A DNA stretch of 64,000 nucleotides from Nymphaea colorata (Eukaryota > Streptophyta > Magnoliopsida > Nymphaeales > Nymphaeaceae). The notes under the pieces are model-generated. The model searched no databases, was not told the DNA's origin, and was given only the letters and a program-made list of their open reading frames with translations. This document shows, piece after piece, positions 44,830 through 57,340 of this stretch; positions within the stretch are counted from its first letter, which is position 1; each line of letters starts with the position of its first letter. The DNA is taken from NCBI RefSeq assembly GCF_008831285.2, contig NC_045147.1, positions 13,494,854-13,558,853 on the forward strand, in the 5' to 3' direction. The translations under genes were made by a program, and so were the position numbers.

Positions 44830-47800
44830 GGACAAAATTTTTCTTGGATTTAATGTTCTACCTGAGAAGGAAAGGTTTGCTGCTAAAATTAAGGCAGATA
44901 AATGTTTGGGGCCTCCAAATTTACTCAGATATGGATTGTCTAGATTTTGCGAAATCCCGTTCCTTCTGAGAGACCGGTATTGGATCGGATTCAGTACTTA
45001 ATTTGGAAAACTCCGATATAAAGGCTGTCACATGGAGTTAAAAGGTTGGCAAAGCTCCAATACTAAAAGGAAACCCAAAAGGAAAGATCAGAATTGAAGA
45101 AAAATGAATGGGCAATTGATGTTTTATTGACTCGTTGGGTACCATGTATTTTGCAAAGTAAGGTGTATTAGAGTTCATCAACCAACTGGAGTCGCTTCAG
45201 GGAGATCTGATCGAGAGGTGACTTCTACTAATTCTGCTTCCGAGAGAAAATATATAATATTTAATTTTTTAAGATAATATGATGCGAATGAGACTTTGAT
45301 TCTACCAACTTCTGCTTCACTATAATTCTGCATAAATTGGAATATTTGGTTGACTTAAGATTGTGAAAAGGAATAATATTCTAAACTAAATCTCGTTCCC
45401 GTGCAATCATTATAAATGCAGTCTACCAAGATTTGTACAAGTGCATCCACCATTTCAATTTGTATTTATCTTCTTTTTTACATTTTCTTTCTTAGGGTAT
45501 TTGTCCAAATCGTTTTGATCCAAGTCAGTGGTGAGTGGGGATCGAACAGAACGGTAGTGACAATCAAATAACATGACAATTAGCTGTGCTTAAGAAATTT
45601 GAATATAATATTTACTAAAGCCCATCCGCAAGAGTACCCTAAAATTGAGCTTCGCACAATCTTTTCTTTCTTAAATGTACGAAAAAATGGATACTGCTAG
45701 ATGCCACAGGATTGATAAAATTTAAAAATTCGTTACTCAAAGGACTTTAAAGTGTCATCAAAGCTACCATAAGCTGTCATTATATTGACTTTTTATTGGT
45801 GACAAATTTTAAAATTTTAACCACAAGACAACATATATCCTGAAGAGGGTTAGCACAACAGTTGGAATAGGAATTAGCAAGCAGTCAATTTCCATTTTGA
45901 ATTCTTAAGACAAGGCATCAACATCCCTCTTTGTATAGCAAAAGAGGGATGGAGGGGTAGGTCGAGACCTTGCTAACCAACTAAGCTCGGAAATCAATCA
46001 GGATTTATATAGTACTTTATGGCTAGGGTGGCTCCAACCTCGGATTGTTGGTGAAGAACCTTTGTCCTCTAACAAACAGAAAGAGCGGACACTGACACAC
46101 ATGTTGAAGCGTGACTAGGGTGGTACCTTGAAGCACCAAATACAAGTCTTGTATTGAGAGGACAAATGGTTAGTTGGGTGCTTCAACTCTCTTTTGAGTG
46201 AGAGTATAAAATATTCATCCTGCTCACCTAAAACAAACCATTAAACTCCATATGCATTTGGAGTAGATTTATCTCTCCCACTATCTCGTTTTTGGTACAG
46301 CACCAAAGTTGGTGACACTTTTTTGAGGAAGAAGAGGAACTGGAAACTACCAATGTGTGAAATTGGAGTCTGGCTAGTTGCCGGCCCGTGACGCTGCATC
46401 TTGGATTCACTTTCCACTCTCGCTAAGCTTTAGGGGAAGGACAAAAATCCAGGTTGTAGGGCTTCACTATTCTAGCGCTAAGTTGAGGCTGTTAGGAACA
46501 ATGCTCTCTCATTTTCTTTCTTACGACACCAAGCAAAAGAAAACCAAGAAAGAACAGGAAGAAAAAAACACAAGAATCTTACTTGATTTGGAAATACGGT
46601 TCCCATACGTCCACAGCCACAAAGAGTTTTCCCTATCACAAAGAAAATCCAAGAATACAAGAAACCGTCCCCCTCATAAATATGAAATAATGACTTAAAT
46701 ACCCTTAAAAAATTCAAAAACAGTTCCACACTCCAAGAAAGCCTTCTGTCACATTTCGACTATGGCACTAGAAAAAGTAGAAGAAAAAAGGAGAAAGTAT
46801 GATAGATACCGCGCCTGATGACGTTCTCAGGCTTCCGTCACCATGCCCACGCGACAGCAGGCTGTCCTCATCACGCCGTGGCTGCGTCTCTACCCATCCA
46901 TTGTGCCACCCGTATGTGCAATATTCTCATCACTCTCGATTGTATATATATAAGTTTTTCACTTCTGTTTTATCATTTGCTCTCTAGCCAACTTTTTCTC
47001 TTTCTTTCTTTATTTATTTTTTTACTTATGATTTCCATAACACAATAAAAAACTTCAAAAAAGTTATACTTTTACGTTAATTTTTACAACCATGACGATG
47101 TATAAGTTTGTCCCTTTCTTTACTAATTGAATATGATTTTCTCATGTAAAATAATTTTACTTTTCAGAGCTCATTAATTTAAGTGAAAGTCAAGTTACTC
47201 CTTGTTCCAAAATCACGTTTTATTAATGCATGAAAACTATACGTTTCAATGAAAGCTTTAGAGTAAAGCCTTAATTGAGAAGTCCTTGAATTACGTTGAG
47301 ATGGCGATGGACTAACAAAAAAAAGTAAGATTTTCTCTCTTCACTTTCTTATGGTTTGAGGCTGCTATTTGAGAGTTGAAAATGAAAACAATTGGTGGGT
47401 CCTTGACCTCCTTCTCTTTTTTTTTTTCTTTTTTTTCTCTTCTCTATTCCTTTCATTTGTGGTCTTTCAGCGGGACTTTTTTTCTTCATTGTGTTTTTGG
47501 GCTGCTTGACCCTTAAAAATTTTGGTTCATCAATCTCCTCTCCCATTTTTTCTAATCTATATGATTTGAAGTTATAATATGCTTGTAGGGAACATTTTTC
47601 GGTGAGATCTTGCTGTTTTTCTGTTGTATTAGGCCATGAAACTATGTAAGTATGTTTGTTGATCTTAGTACCTTCAATTTGACATATTAATTGCATAAAA
47701 TTTCCACACAATCACAAAACCCGCATAGTTTTCCTAATTTTTGTCGCACCAGATTTTGGTGCATTATAGCCAGATTCCGGTGTTAACTTTGGACAACGTC

Positions 47801-48254
47801 TAATTCAAGTTCACATATATTTTTTTGCAAAATATTAGTTTGATTCGTTCTCATTTGAATGATTTTTTTGGATGTTTAAATGTTTTTGGTCCTTAGCCTT
47901 TTTAGTCATCCATCAATTGTTTCATGAATTGTTTAAACGAGTGAAAAGTTATATTTTTCTTGCACTGCTTAGATTCTAACATCATCATCGTATAGTGCAA
48001 TAAATCTTTGGTTAATGACATTTGAGTTAGGGATAAGATGATATTTATGTCACATACATATATAAAGGTATCACTTTTTACGTTGTTTGAAAAATATAAG
48101 TTTATCAAAAAAATGTTTAGGTACTTGTTTGAAAGATTGCATGACGAGCTACACAATGAATATTTGCATGAATCGGAAACCAAATAGTTGAAATTTATCA
48201 GTTACATTATATAGAGTTGATCATATTGAAGTTGGTTGTGAGACTTTTTGAAAG
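44830..48254. other. Intergenic, no gene recognised
   Basis: AT-rich. A small hairpin (CATCCCTCTTT...AAAGAGGGATG) lies at about 45920-45950 between TTAG...GTTGG stretches that resemble tRNA A-boxes in opposite orientations (about 45848 and 45985), possibly SINE remnants. Open frames at 46378-46729, 46799-47048 and 47349-48183 show no domains. Confidence 0.4.
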
Positions 48255-49362
48255 ATGGATAGTCGAACTTGGATTACGAAAAGAAGAGACAGATTGAAAA
48301 TTGTAACTCGTGTAAAGCAATTTTTTTACTATGATCTCACATATAATGCGATGGTAAATGGAAGAATGAGATGTCCTTGTGTAAGACATAATAATGTCCT
48401 CACTCAAACCGCTAAAGATGTCCTCGATCACATAATATGTAATAGCTTTGTACAGACGTATCTTAATTCAGAATATCATGGGAAGATAAAAAATTTCCAT
48501 GAATATGCATTAGAAATAGTTGTGGAAAACATTCAAAGGTTGCTATGGGACGTGCAACATGTACAACTAGATGCATCATCTTCTAAGATGGCAGATAATA
48601 CGAAAGATGGTCAAATCAACGATGAATGTACGCCTGGGTTACATAACATTTTATTTGTCATAATGAGTTAGTTAAACGTCATTTTTGATAGAACTAACAT
48701 ATTTTTTTAATGTTCATTGTAGGCATGCCGACATCGCCAAACTTTGTACGATTTCCACCTCATCAATGAGATTACCATAGGAGCACTTTCTATTAATGTT
48801 AACATTTGTTAAAAATGTTTTTGTAACTTTGAACTATAGTGAATCAGTAAAATTGTAATATAAGTGCAAACATTTGTTATATCTATATGTTTGGTTCATA
48901 AACATGTAATTGTTTCATTTTTTGTTTGATAGATGGAAAATGAAACCAGGTATGTTGTATATGTATTTTTTATTTTTAGAAAAATTATGTCATACTTGAA
49001 TAAAAAAATTAAAAGACTTTTCCCGACACATAAATTTGCATAGATAAATAGTAATAGCAATGTTAGGCGGATGTCCGTTAAAATTTTACCGATGTCCAAT
49101 TAGATGTCGATAAAATTTTTTAACAATATCAATGTCTATTGTCGGCAAGAGTTTTTATTGTTGGCTTTTAAGATATCAGAAATAATTGATTGTTACCAGC
49201 ACAGTTAGACATCGGTAATAGTTAATATTTACCTATGTGTATACCACGCACACCAGTGATATTGTACATTGATGCATTGATCCACTGTGTGAGTGATTAT
49301 TTTAACTGACACACTCTTCACCGACATTTTCTGGCTGTCGTAATGCTTAGTTTTTTGTAATG
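48240..49362 (+). mobile_element. CACTA transposon remnant (right part)
   Basis: It contains the transposase-associated ORF and, at 49060-49340, many short GATGTC/CGGTAA/GTCGG motifs in both orientations, the subterminal repeat style of CACTA elements. It ends TTTTTTGTAATG at 49351-49362, one change from the reverse complement of a typical CACTACAAAAAA terminus. The left end was not found. Confidence 0.5.
48255..48671 (+). CDS. CACTA (En/Spm) transposase-associated domain ORF
   Basis: A 138-residue open frame begins MDSRTWITKRRDRLK and contains VNGRMRCPCVRHNNVLTQ and VLDHIICNSFVQTYLNSEYH. This matches the transposase-associated domain at the N-terminus of plant CACTA transposases (M-D-x-x-W ... 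I-x-C-P-C-x-x-C ... H-L-x-x-x-G-x-x-x-x-Y-x-x-W-x-x-H-G). The second Cys group reads CPCVRH, and the usual W after Y is missing. The following transposase core is absent; after about residue 80 the sequence is unremarkable. It lies about 700 bp before a CACTA-like terminus (49362). It is most likely a truncated transposon gene, but the frame is unbroken. Confidence 0.65.
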   Translation: MDSRTWITKRRDRLKIVTRVKQFFYYDLTYNAMVNGRMRCPCVRHNNVLTQTAKDVLDHIICNSFVQTYLNSEYHGKIKNFHEYALEIVVENIQRLLWDVQHVQLDASSSKMADNTKDGQINDECTPGLHNILFVIMS

Positions 49363-51340
49363 TCACAATAGTTTTATAAATATGCCCCTAATAAAACATT
49401 ACAATATAGTGTGGAGGATGCATGGTCTATTAGTAGCCAGCTTCAACACTGAGTAGGTCCCATTGGATGTTAGGCCAAGGCCATGTAATCTAGATTAAAA
49501 AGCAAATCATTTTATGGTATATGAACACGGCTCCATCCAATTTTCAATCCTCGAGAGGTGCGGTTTCTGACGCACCACCATTTATTGCAGAGCTAAGAAG
49601 TTTAATATGTTATTTATGTTTTGAACCCTTTTTATGACCTACCAACCGAAAGGAGAAACAAAAAGGTCCTCGAGAAAATTTCGCAAAGTGGTTCACTTTT
49701 TCATACTCCGGATCAAAAGGGTTCTTTCTTCTCTCTCATAGAAGGCGTGGTTTATTGGAATTGTCCTTTGATCAAGGGCGTGCACTCAAGAACTTCATGT
49801 TCAAGCTTAAGTAGATGGACAGCGTAGTGCGCATGAGATAATGGAATTAAAGCTGATGCATGAAGGCCATTTGTAATGGCAACCCATTCATCTTTAGCTA
49901 CTTCTTGTAGACTACCCACTTAATTTGCCTCTTGTCATCCTAAATCTTCTTAGTCTTTTTAGTTAGGAACTCAGCTCTCACACACTCTCTTTAGCCACCA
50001 AGAGAATTGAAATCAGGAGAAGGAAAAGAGAAAAAAAAAGCACACACAGAAAGATTTAGGTAGTTCCGAAACAACATTCTTTTGAGTCCATGGCCATCTC
50101 ATAGAGACACTTTCATTATCTTGCAGAGTACAAGCCAAAATGGCGCCCTAATAAACATGAGATCAGGGCAAAATTCGCGATTCCTAAATTAGGGAAGGCT
50201 ATGAAATATGGATCAAGCTCCACGCTTCAACATTGTCATCCTAAATCTTTTTAGTCTTTCTAAAGTAAATTAGTTATCTGCGTATAAGGTTATCTTCTCA
50301 ATAATTGGTCACACGAGTATTCACTTTAAGGCATCTAATATATTGTTCGACGTTTCACCTTTAATTATAATCTCAAATAAGCTTCGAACGGCAGCAATCC
50401 AATTAGTAGTATTATATACGTTTTGAGAAGTTAACCGGCGCATTATAACGAATATGATCATGAGTTGGACATCTTAGGTGAACATCCTTTGGCATCAGTT
50501 TGATGACTAAACAATACCCGGAAAGAAAAAAAAAACTTTTAGGAGGACAAGGGTCTATGAGGAAGTTAAATGTCTTAATACATTTCTTTATAACAAATTT
50601 TCCAAAATACAACAACCGCCTTCTTCTCATTTCAGCGTACATTTGTGCATAAAAAGAGTACATGCAACTCAATCTCAACTTAATGAGGCAAGATGGGTGG
50701 TGACCTAATCTTTATTCTACGTAGGCTAAAGCAATTTCCAGTATTTAGATGTACAAACAATATGGTGATTAATGTAGGACCTCTAATTCCAGCGCAGCCC
50801 TGCTGAGGGATCTCTCCCAATGTTGAACCTCTAATAATCTTGTTTTTTTTTCATGTGTGGAGAAGAAAAAGCTTATCTAGATGTTTGGTTTTCCACACGA
50901 TATAACGGACCAATTATGCATATATAGAATTAATATATATCTGCATGGTGATCAATTAGCATATCCTCTTAATTTATTGCAAACATTAATTTCCACATGG
51001 GATTCAACGCAAGACGTGCACGCTTTAGATGTTTTTGGGACGATTATGGGAGAGAACCCCTTTCGTCGTATTTACGAAAAGTTTCTTTCTAGAACTATGT
51101 ATTTCTTTTCAAGTAACTTGTAAGGTGGCTTTTTTTTTCTTTTTCTTCCTTTCCTTCTTTTTTTCCTGTTCCACAAGACAATTAAAAGACAATGGAAGCA
51201 GGTCTGAAATTTAATTGCGGAAGAAAAAGTTTAATTGTTTGATAGGAAGTCACACGGCATTTATGTACTCACTTTTTTTCTCTTTCTCTCTCCTTAAATT
51301 GGGGCCGGCTTTTAATTAGCTGACAAAAATGAAGTGAAGA
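49363..51340. other. Intergenic, no gene
   Basis: AT-rich sequence with short uninformative open frames (49621-49827, 50412-50678, 50881-51123). A T/C-rich run lies at 51128-51170. Confidence 0.45.
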
Positions 51341-54290
51341 GGCCAGACGCAAAGAACGAAGTATGCAAAACTGTTTTCAGTATGGCAAATGGTAAAGCAC
51401 CAGGGCAAAGTTTTTTAAGAGATATTGGAATAATATGGCGGGGAATCATGTATTGGCAGCGGTAATAGAACTTTTTTGAAGTGGGAAGTTGGTAAGGAAG
51501 GTGAATAAGACTCCATTTTCCCAAGTATGAAAGAGCCTTGAACGTTTAAAATGTTAGACCAATTGCCTTGTGAAATTGCATCTGTATATAAAATTTATTA
51601 TAAGATTGACTATGGTGTAAAGAATGAAGGAAATTTTGGCAACGATCATTAATAGAAAGGAGCAGCGAGTCTCCATTCCGGCTAGGCTCATCCAAGATCA
51701 AATGTTGTTGGTACATGAGTCCATAAATAGTATGGGAAACTATAAGGAATTAGGTTTGAGAATTCTAATGTAATTAGACATGTCAAACGCTTATTGATAG
51801 AGTTCATTGGAGTTTCTTGCAGGAAAGCCTTTTGAATGGGTTTGTAAAACGATGACTTGTTTCACCTTTCTCAACTTTTGCGGGTGCCATCAACAAGTCA
51901 AAGAAGGATTCAAGGATAAGATCCCTTGTCACTGTTCCTTTTTATGGTGGTGGTGGAAATGCTATATAGGGGATTGAAATGAAACAGAGTTGCGTGTGCC
52001 GATCGGTGCAGGCAACATACATAACAACAGAAGAAACAGAGGGACATTTTTTAAAAAGTCTTTTCACCTTTTTCAGCTTCCTTATACCTTAACAAAAAAG
52101 TTTATGTTTCTTGTTTGGATGGGGGCATTTTCGTGAATCGTAAGAGGATCATGTTACTAAGAATTGTGGGCATTTTAGCAGGGTCTTTTTTTGTTGATGG
52201 TATCATAATCTGAAGTGATGCTGAGCATACTTCTTTAGAAAGGTGAAATTGTCTCTTCAACTATTTGAAGAGCAAGCAGGTTTGGATATCAATGTTTAAA
52301 AATGTTGTATTGTTCTATTTGATCTTAATGGCAGCAGATGTGAAGAGATAAAGAATGCATTTGGCTGGTGTAGAACTTCACTTTCAATAACATATCATAG
52401 ACTGCCACTATTTGAAGGTAAATTTGTGTTTGACAACTGTTTTCCCTAAAAAGATAAGATCTCGAGAAAACTTACAGCAAGCAAAATAGACTTCTATCTT
52501 ATTCTGGTAGATTTTTTTTTAAGTATGTATACAAATCAAACTGTAAAGATATAGGATGTCATCTTTCAAGTGGCCTAAAGTGGTGTTAACCCTTACTAAG
52601 AAGGAGTGCAACGACGTTTTGTAGGGAGACTCTGAAATTGGAAGTAAATATCATCCTATTGGTTGGCAGTAGTTGAGTAGGTCGTTTGAGGAACGCCAAT
52701 TGGAAGGAGAAACTTATGGCTGTGGAATAGACCCTGCATGATATATATCTATTGCCATAAGGGTTTATGATTCGAAACCTTTGTGGTCTATTTTTGTAAG
52801 ATTCAAATATTTGACAAAAAGCTAGCTTATGGACATGCAAGATCAGAGAGGTCATCGATGACTTGGGAGTTGAAAAAGCATTCTATGGGGTTGGGAGGAA
52901 GTGAGTCACCTCTTATGGTGGAGACCAGGAAACAACTCCACAGTGAAATTACTCCATGGTAGTTGGAGTTTGGGAATCTTGTCCTACTTGTTACAACCCA
53001 GTGGTGGGAGGAAGTACTTGCGCAGATTCTCGTATTGGACTTTGGAGAGGGCGATTTACAGTAGGAATGACAGTGAAGTATTGTCAAGGGAGGATTCTCC
53101 ATGGAATGGGCATGTAATAGAGTGGACAGTCTTGAAATTCATCAGAAGACAAATTATACTGGGGTGACCAGGATGCGAATATGTTGAAAAATATCTGCCA
53201 TATATGGAAGAATGATCACATTAAGATGTGTAGTGACTAATGGGGGGAAGAAAGGCTGCATAGTGATGTTTGTGGCAATAGCTAAATGGAATCTGTGCAA
53301 AATGTGGAAGGGAGACTCTTCACTCTTGATAAACTTCAACTTTTTGGGTGTACCGCTGGCAAACGAGCGTAGCGGGAGTTGGAATCAGGAGAACACATTT
53401 TTATGAATTACATATTTGCAAAAGCATACTGGTTTTTTGTGGCTGGCAAGTTCAGCATCTGGGTAGGTGAAATGATTCTCAGAGAAAAATTTTGGTTTGG
53501 AGGTGGGGTCGTAGTTTCAAGGCAAGATCGATTAGGTGATGCTGGGGGTTAGCATTTCTTATGGTACTACGACACATATGGAAGTTTAGATGATGGTGAA
53601 ATAAGGACAGAGAGATATTTGTCAATATGGAAGGATATAAATCGTATAGTTTGTAGTTAGACTAAGTAGTGCAGGGAGGAAGTGATGATCTGGATGACAA
53701 CTAACATATGGTCTGATAGTTGGCCTTCGTCCAAGGATGGGGATGTTATTATTCAATCGGTGATGCTGATGGAAGAAACACGATCAGTGCGTTAATGCTT
53801 TCATTGTCAAGCTTGGGGAAGGAATCAGGCTACATGCAGGCCTAAGATGTACAGACAGAAGAAATGCTTATTAAATTGAAGAATTCCCTGAGTTTTTTAC
53901 ATGGTCACATTCTACCATTGCGAGGGAGAATCTGGGTGGTAGAGAAAGAAGTGGAGAGGAAAGTTGAAACGGGTCGCATGGCATTGATTCATGGGATAGG
54001 AGGAAGAGGTTACTCTTTTCTAGCTGCCGTGTCAAGGAGGACTTTCGTTAGGACTGGTTATCCTGCATGAGAGGCTCTGAATATTCGGGGTCAGAATATA
54101 TCTGTAAATATATTGATGGTTTGGGATGAAGTCCCAATAGTGTATAGGTTCCGTTTGGCCCATTGATTAAGGCTTTGTGGGGTTTTCTCTTTGTTCTTTC
54201 TTTCAGAATTGTTGTGTTTGTGTAATTCTTCATTCTTTTGTTGTGAATAAAAAGGACGGGAGCCAGTCTCCCAACAAACAGGCTTACATT
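51341..54290 (+). mobile_element. Degenerate L1-type LINE (RT to 3' end)
   Basis: Frames broken by many stops and shifts still show L1-type ORF2 landmarks in order. VFSMANGKAPG is at about 51375 (RT domain 0/1). ILATIINRKEQRVSIPARLI, QDQMLLVHESINSMG and LDMSNAY lie at about 51620-51800 (RT core). SWPKVVLTLTKKEC is at about 52560, and PLWSIFVRFKYL follows at about 52780. WKSILWGWEEVSHLLWWRPG is at about 52870-52930 (the zf-RVT approach region). The relic ends in a T-rich 3'UTR and GTGAATAAAAAGGACGG at about 54240-54260. The endonuclease part is not seen, so the copy is 5'-truncated. It is on the opposite strand from the LINE tail at 40665. Confidence 0.72.
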
Positions 54291-55565
54291 CGTTGGAATT
54301 AATCTAATTGTATGAACGATTTCTTGTTAACGATTATATTCGCAATCATAGTTTGGGAAACAAGCTCTTCGATTTTTTTACCTATCAAGTTTATATTGTG
54401 AGCCGTATGGTTTTAATTTGATGCCATCTGTCTTCTCTTCCCTCTTTCATAGTGTCTTTCCAAAACTGTTCCTTGTAATTACATAAACCGAATACATCAT
54501 ATGAGAGAATTAAATTTGTTGGATGCTTGAAATTGTCTTAAAATGTTAATAAAAAATTACTAAAAAATATAAGAACATTGGTGGGTGGTTTATAATGCGA
54601 CAGTGACTTGTGGTAATTTTTGATGAATTTTTAATTGTTAGCCATCTGGGCATATTTGAATCGTCCATATCACAGACATTTAATTGCATTGGATAGTGCA
54701 TAATTATATAGAATATGAAGCACGGGGAGGACAAAAAGTTCAAAGGGCACATTATTCAATCTCTCCATATCTATACGATGCATGCTGATAGCTGACACTA
54801 TTGGTGCGCATCACAAGAGTCCATGGCAACCCCTTCAGTAGGGCCAGGATGTCTCCATCTTCTGGACCTCCATTTTCGAGAGACGATCCTTCTTAGATCT
54901 AGAAAGCAGCACGACCTGGTCTACTTCTTATCTTGATAACCTTGAGGCGAGAACAATCGCATGTGGGTGTCATCGTCAGCAAAGACAAACGAAGGCCAAG
55001 ATCCAAATGATCTCCTACTGTGATTCGGCTTCTTGTCCGATTATCACGCATTCTCCAAGTGCAGACAAGCACGATCCCTTTAAGTATGCACCAAACTTGT
55101 GGCAATTTCCAAGCAATCTATGACGAACTATTGAGGCATTGTCCAAGGTGTCTGAAGATAGATGGAGGACGTCAACATTGTTCTTGTCTGCTCTCAATTT
55201 TTTAGTTTTGTTTTCTTTTGATTTCACTAGTGGAGCGCACATCTTTCAATTTCTGCCAATAAAATACATAGACCAGCAGCCAACGAGATTTGATGGTTCT
55301 GGATTATTGGTGGAATTTCTTTAGTTCCTGCTTTTTGACTAGTCCGCTTCATTATGTGCGCTTTGTGATGCATGGATTGTAAATTGACCATGATTTTGGC
55401 CGGAGAAGAAAGTTTTGTGACATTTTCTGAAGTGATTATAGAAGCGGAAAGAAAAATATCACCCTCGAAGATTTAGGAAGCAAAAAATGATTGAACAAGT
55501 GAAACTATTAAACTGGGAAGGATGAGAACTAGAAGAAGAGTGTGGGTTTGGTCCTGCCGATGTAG
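54291..55565. other. Intergenic, no gene recognised
   Basis: Overlapping short open frames on both strands at 54899-55324 have no recognised domain. Nothing else is evident. Confidence 0.4.
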
Positions 55566-55569
55566 AATT

Positions 55570-55905
55570 CATACTTAGCAACCCTGGACCTCGGGGGCGA
55601 GGAACTTCCAATCAATTTACAATCATACAAAATTAATGTAGATCCAGTTGTCTGAAATGATTAAGTTTTTGGATTTTAGCCAGGTTTGAATGATTTTATT
55701 GGCAACTCTAGACCCTGGGAACAGGATAGATCCAGTTGACAGGAACGATTAAGTTTTTGGATTTTAGCCAGGTTTGAATGATTTTATTGGCAGCTCTAGA
55801 CCCCGGGAACAAGAAAAACATCCTACCCATTTTATAACCATACAAGGAGTAACCTAGATCTAGTTGTCGCCAATGATTAAGTTTCTGGATTTTAGCCAGG
55901 TTCAG
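55570..55905 (+). repeat. Three-copy tandem repeat (unit about 88-128 bp)
   Basis: GATTAAGTTTTTGGATTTTA-GCCAGGTTTGAATGATTTTA recurs with GATCCAGTTG before it at 55641 and 55729 (period 88) and a diverged third copy at 55857. The third copy includes a 40-bp segment (TTATAACCATACAA...) that also precedes the first copy and is missing from the middle one. Confidence 0.85.
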
Positions 55906-57089
55906 GTTTCATTCAGACTAAAACTTGCTTTCAGGTGTAAAATTGCACACAAAAAGCTGGAATCTGATTTTTCAATAAATACTATTCCATGGAGAAGCTT
56001 AAGCATTTAAGTTTATGTTTGGTTTGATAATTAAACACAAGCAAACCTGCCCACTGAAATATCACTAATGAATTTGATTAAATGGCACTAAGACGATGGT
56101 AAGGACCTGGGTTTAGCAATAAAATGTGCTTCAAGGAAGTTATACACGTTTTGCTCTAATCTAACGTGGTTTTTGCACCAATCAATAAGGCCTAAAGATG
56201 GGTTAAAATGATATGACGCATAAAAAATTGCCAAACTTTTTCCTACAAAAGAAAGTGATGCCTTCCTTTGCCAAGGATCTTTATAAGACTGCGTGATGAG
56301 ATTCTTCTGATTAACACGTTCTAGCACGTGAAAATTAAACTTCCACAAAAATCTTCTTCGTCTCAATGCATATATAAAACCCTAAATAATGGAAGTCCTT
56401 TCAATTATTGCCTCTAATAATGCACTTAGCAGCCTCTAGCGAGAAAATGTACACCAAGAACCCAGTGAGACTTTTAAGCGAAGTTAAAAATGAATTAAAG
56501 CACGACTAATGAAGAAAAACTGTGACGAACCACGTAACTTTTTTGTTCCTTTTCAAATGTCTGCTCTCGCGTCACAAAGATCATATCCAAAGGGAGTCGC
56601 GGCAAACAGAATTAGATGCAATTCTCTCATGTTATTAGAAAATAAGGGGAAAAATCACACTAAATGAACTTAAAATGCATGAAAATCTACAAATTAGTGA
56701 TGAATTTATAAAGAAAAAAAAAATCGATTCCTTCGCATTTTCGGCCTGGCAATTATCTCAATTTAAGTCTTTGTGGCTTTGAAATTATGACACCTTCATT
56801 CATGACATTGAATATATTTTAATTAATTACCAGTGGATTTTTTTTTCTTTTAAACAAGCAATCTGAGGAATGACAGAGCCCATAAGATTTTGTTAACAGA
56901 GGAACACTCACCATTGGATTCTTAATCTTCTTCACCTTGAAGTCTTGAAGCTCTGCCAATAGAAATGTTGATAAATGAGTTATATCCCATTATAATGCAA
57001 TGCCTTTTCTACTACATTTAGTCGGATTTGGTGCAAAAAATATCAGATCCAATTACTGATCAGATTCTGATTTGATCTGTCTGTAGTTT

Positions 57090-57095
<6 letters not shown>

Positions 57096-57125
<30 letters not shown>
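57096..57125. repeat. (TA)n microsatellite
   Basis: About 15 uninterrupted TA units. Confidence 0.95.
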
Positions 57126-57126
<1 letters not shown>

Positions 57127-57240
57127 CAAACATCTTTTTCACACACAGTCCACCGAGGGATGGCCACCAGCGACAAGGAGGGAGGGCATGGCCTAACCTG
57201 TTCCCTGTTATTCTTTTAGAATAAACAAATGAAGGAGGAG

Positions 57241-57340
57241 GCCATCGTCCTTGTGGGTTGCCGCCAGCCGCCCCTTGACAGCGAGAGGACGCCATCGTCC
57301 TGGTGGGTTGCTGCCAGCCGCCCCGTGACAGTGGACGGAC
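57241..57340 (+). repeat. 50-bp tandem duplication
   Basis: GCCATCGTCCTTGTGGGTTG and the following 30 bases are repeated once with a few substitutions. It is GC-rich in an AT-rich setting. Confidence 0.85.

Noticed and set aside
54899..55324. Cluster of short open frames on both strands
   Set aside because: No domain or convincing start context; left as unannotated intergenic sequence.
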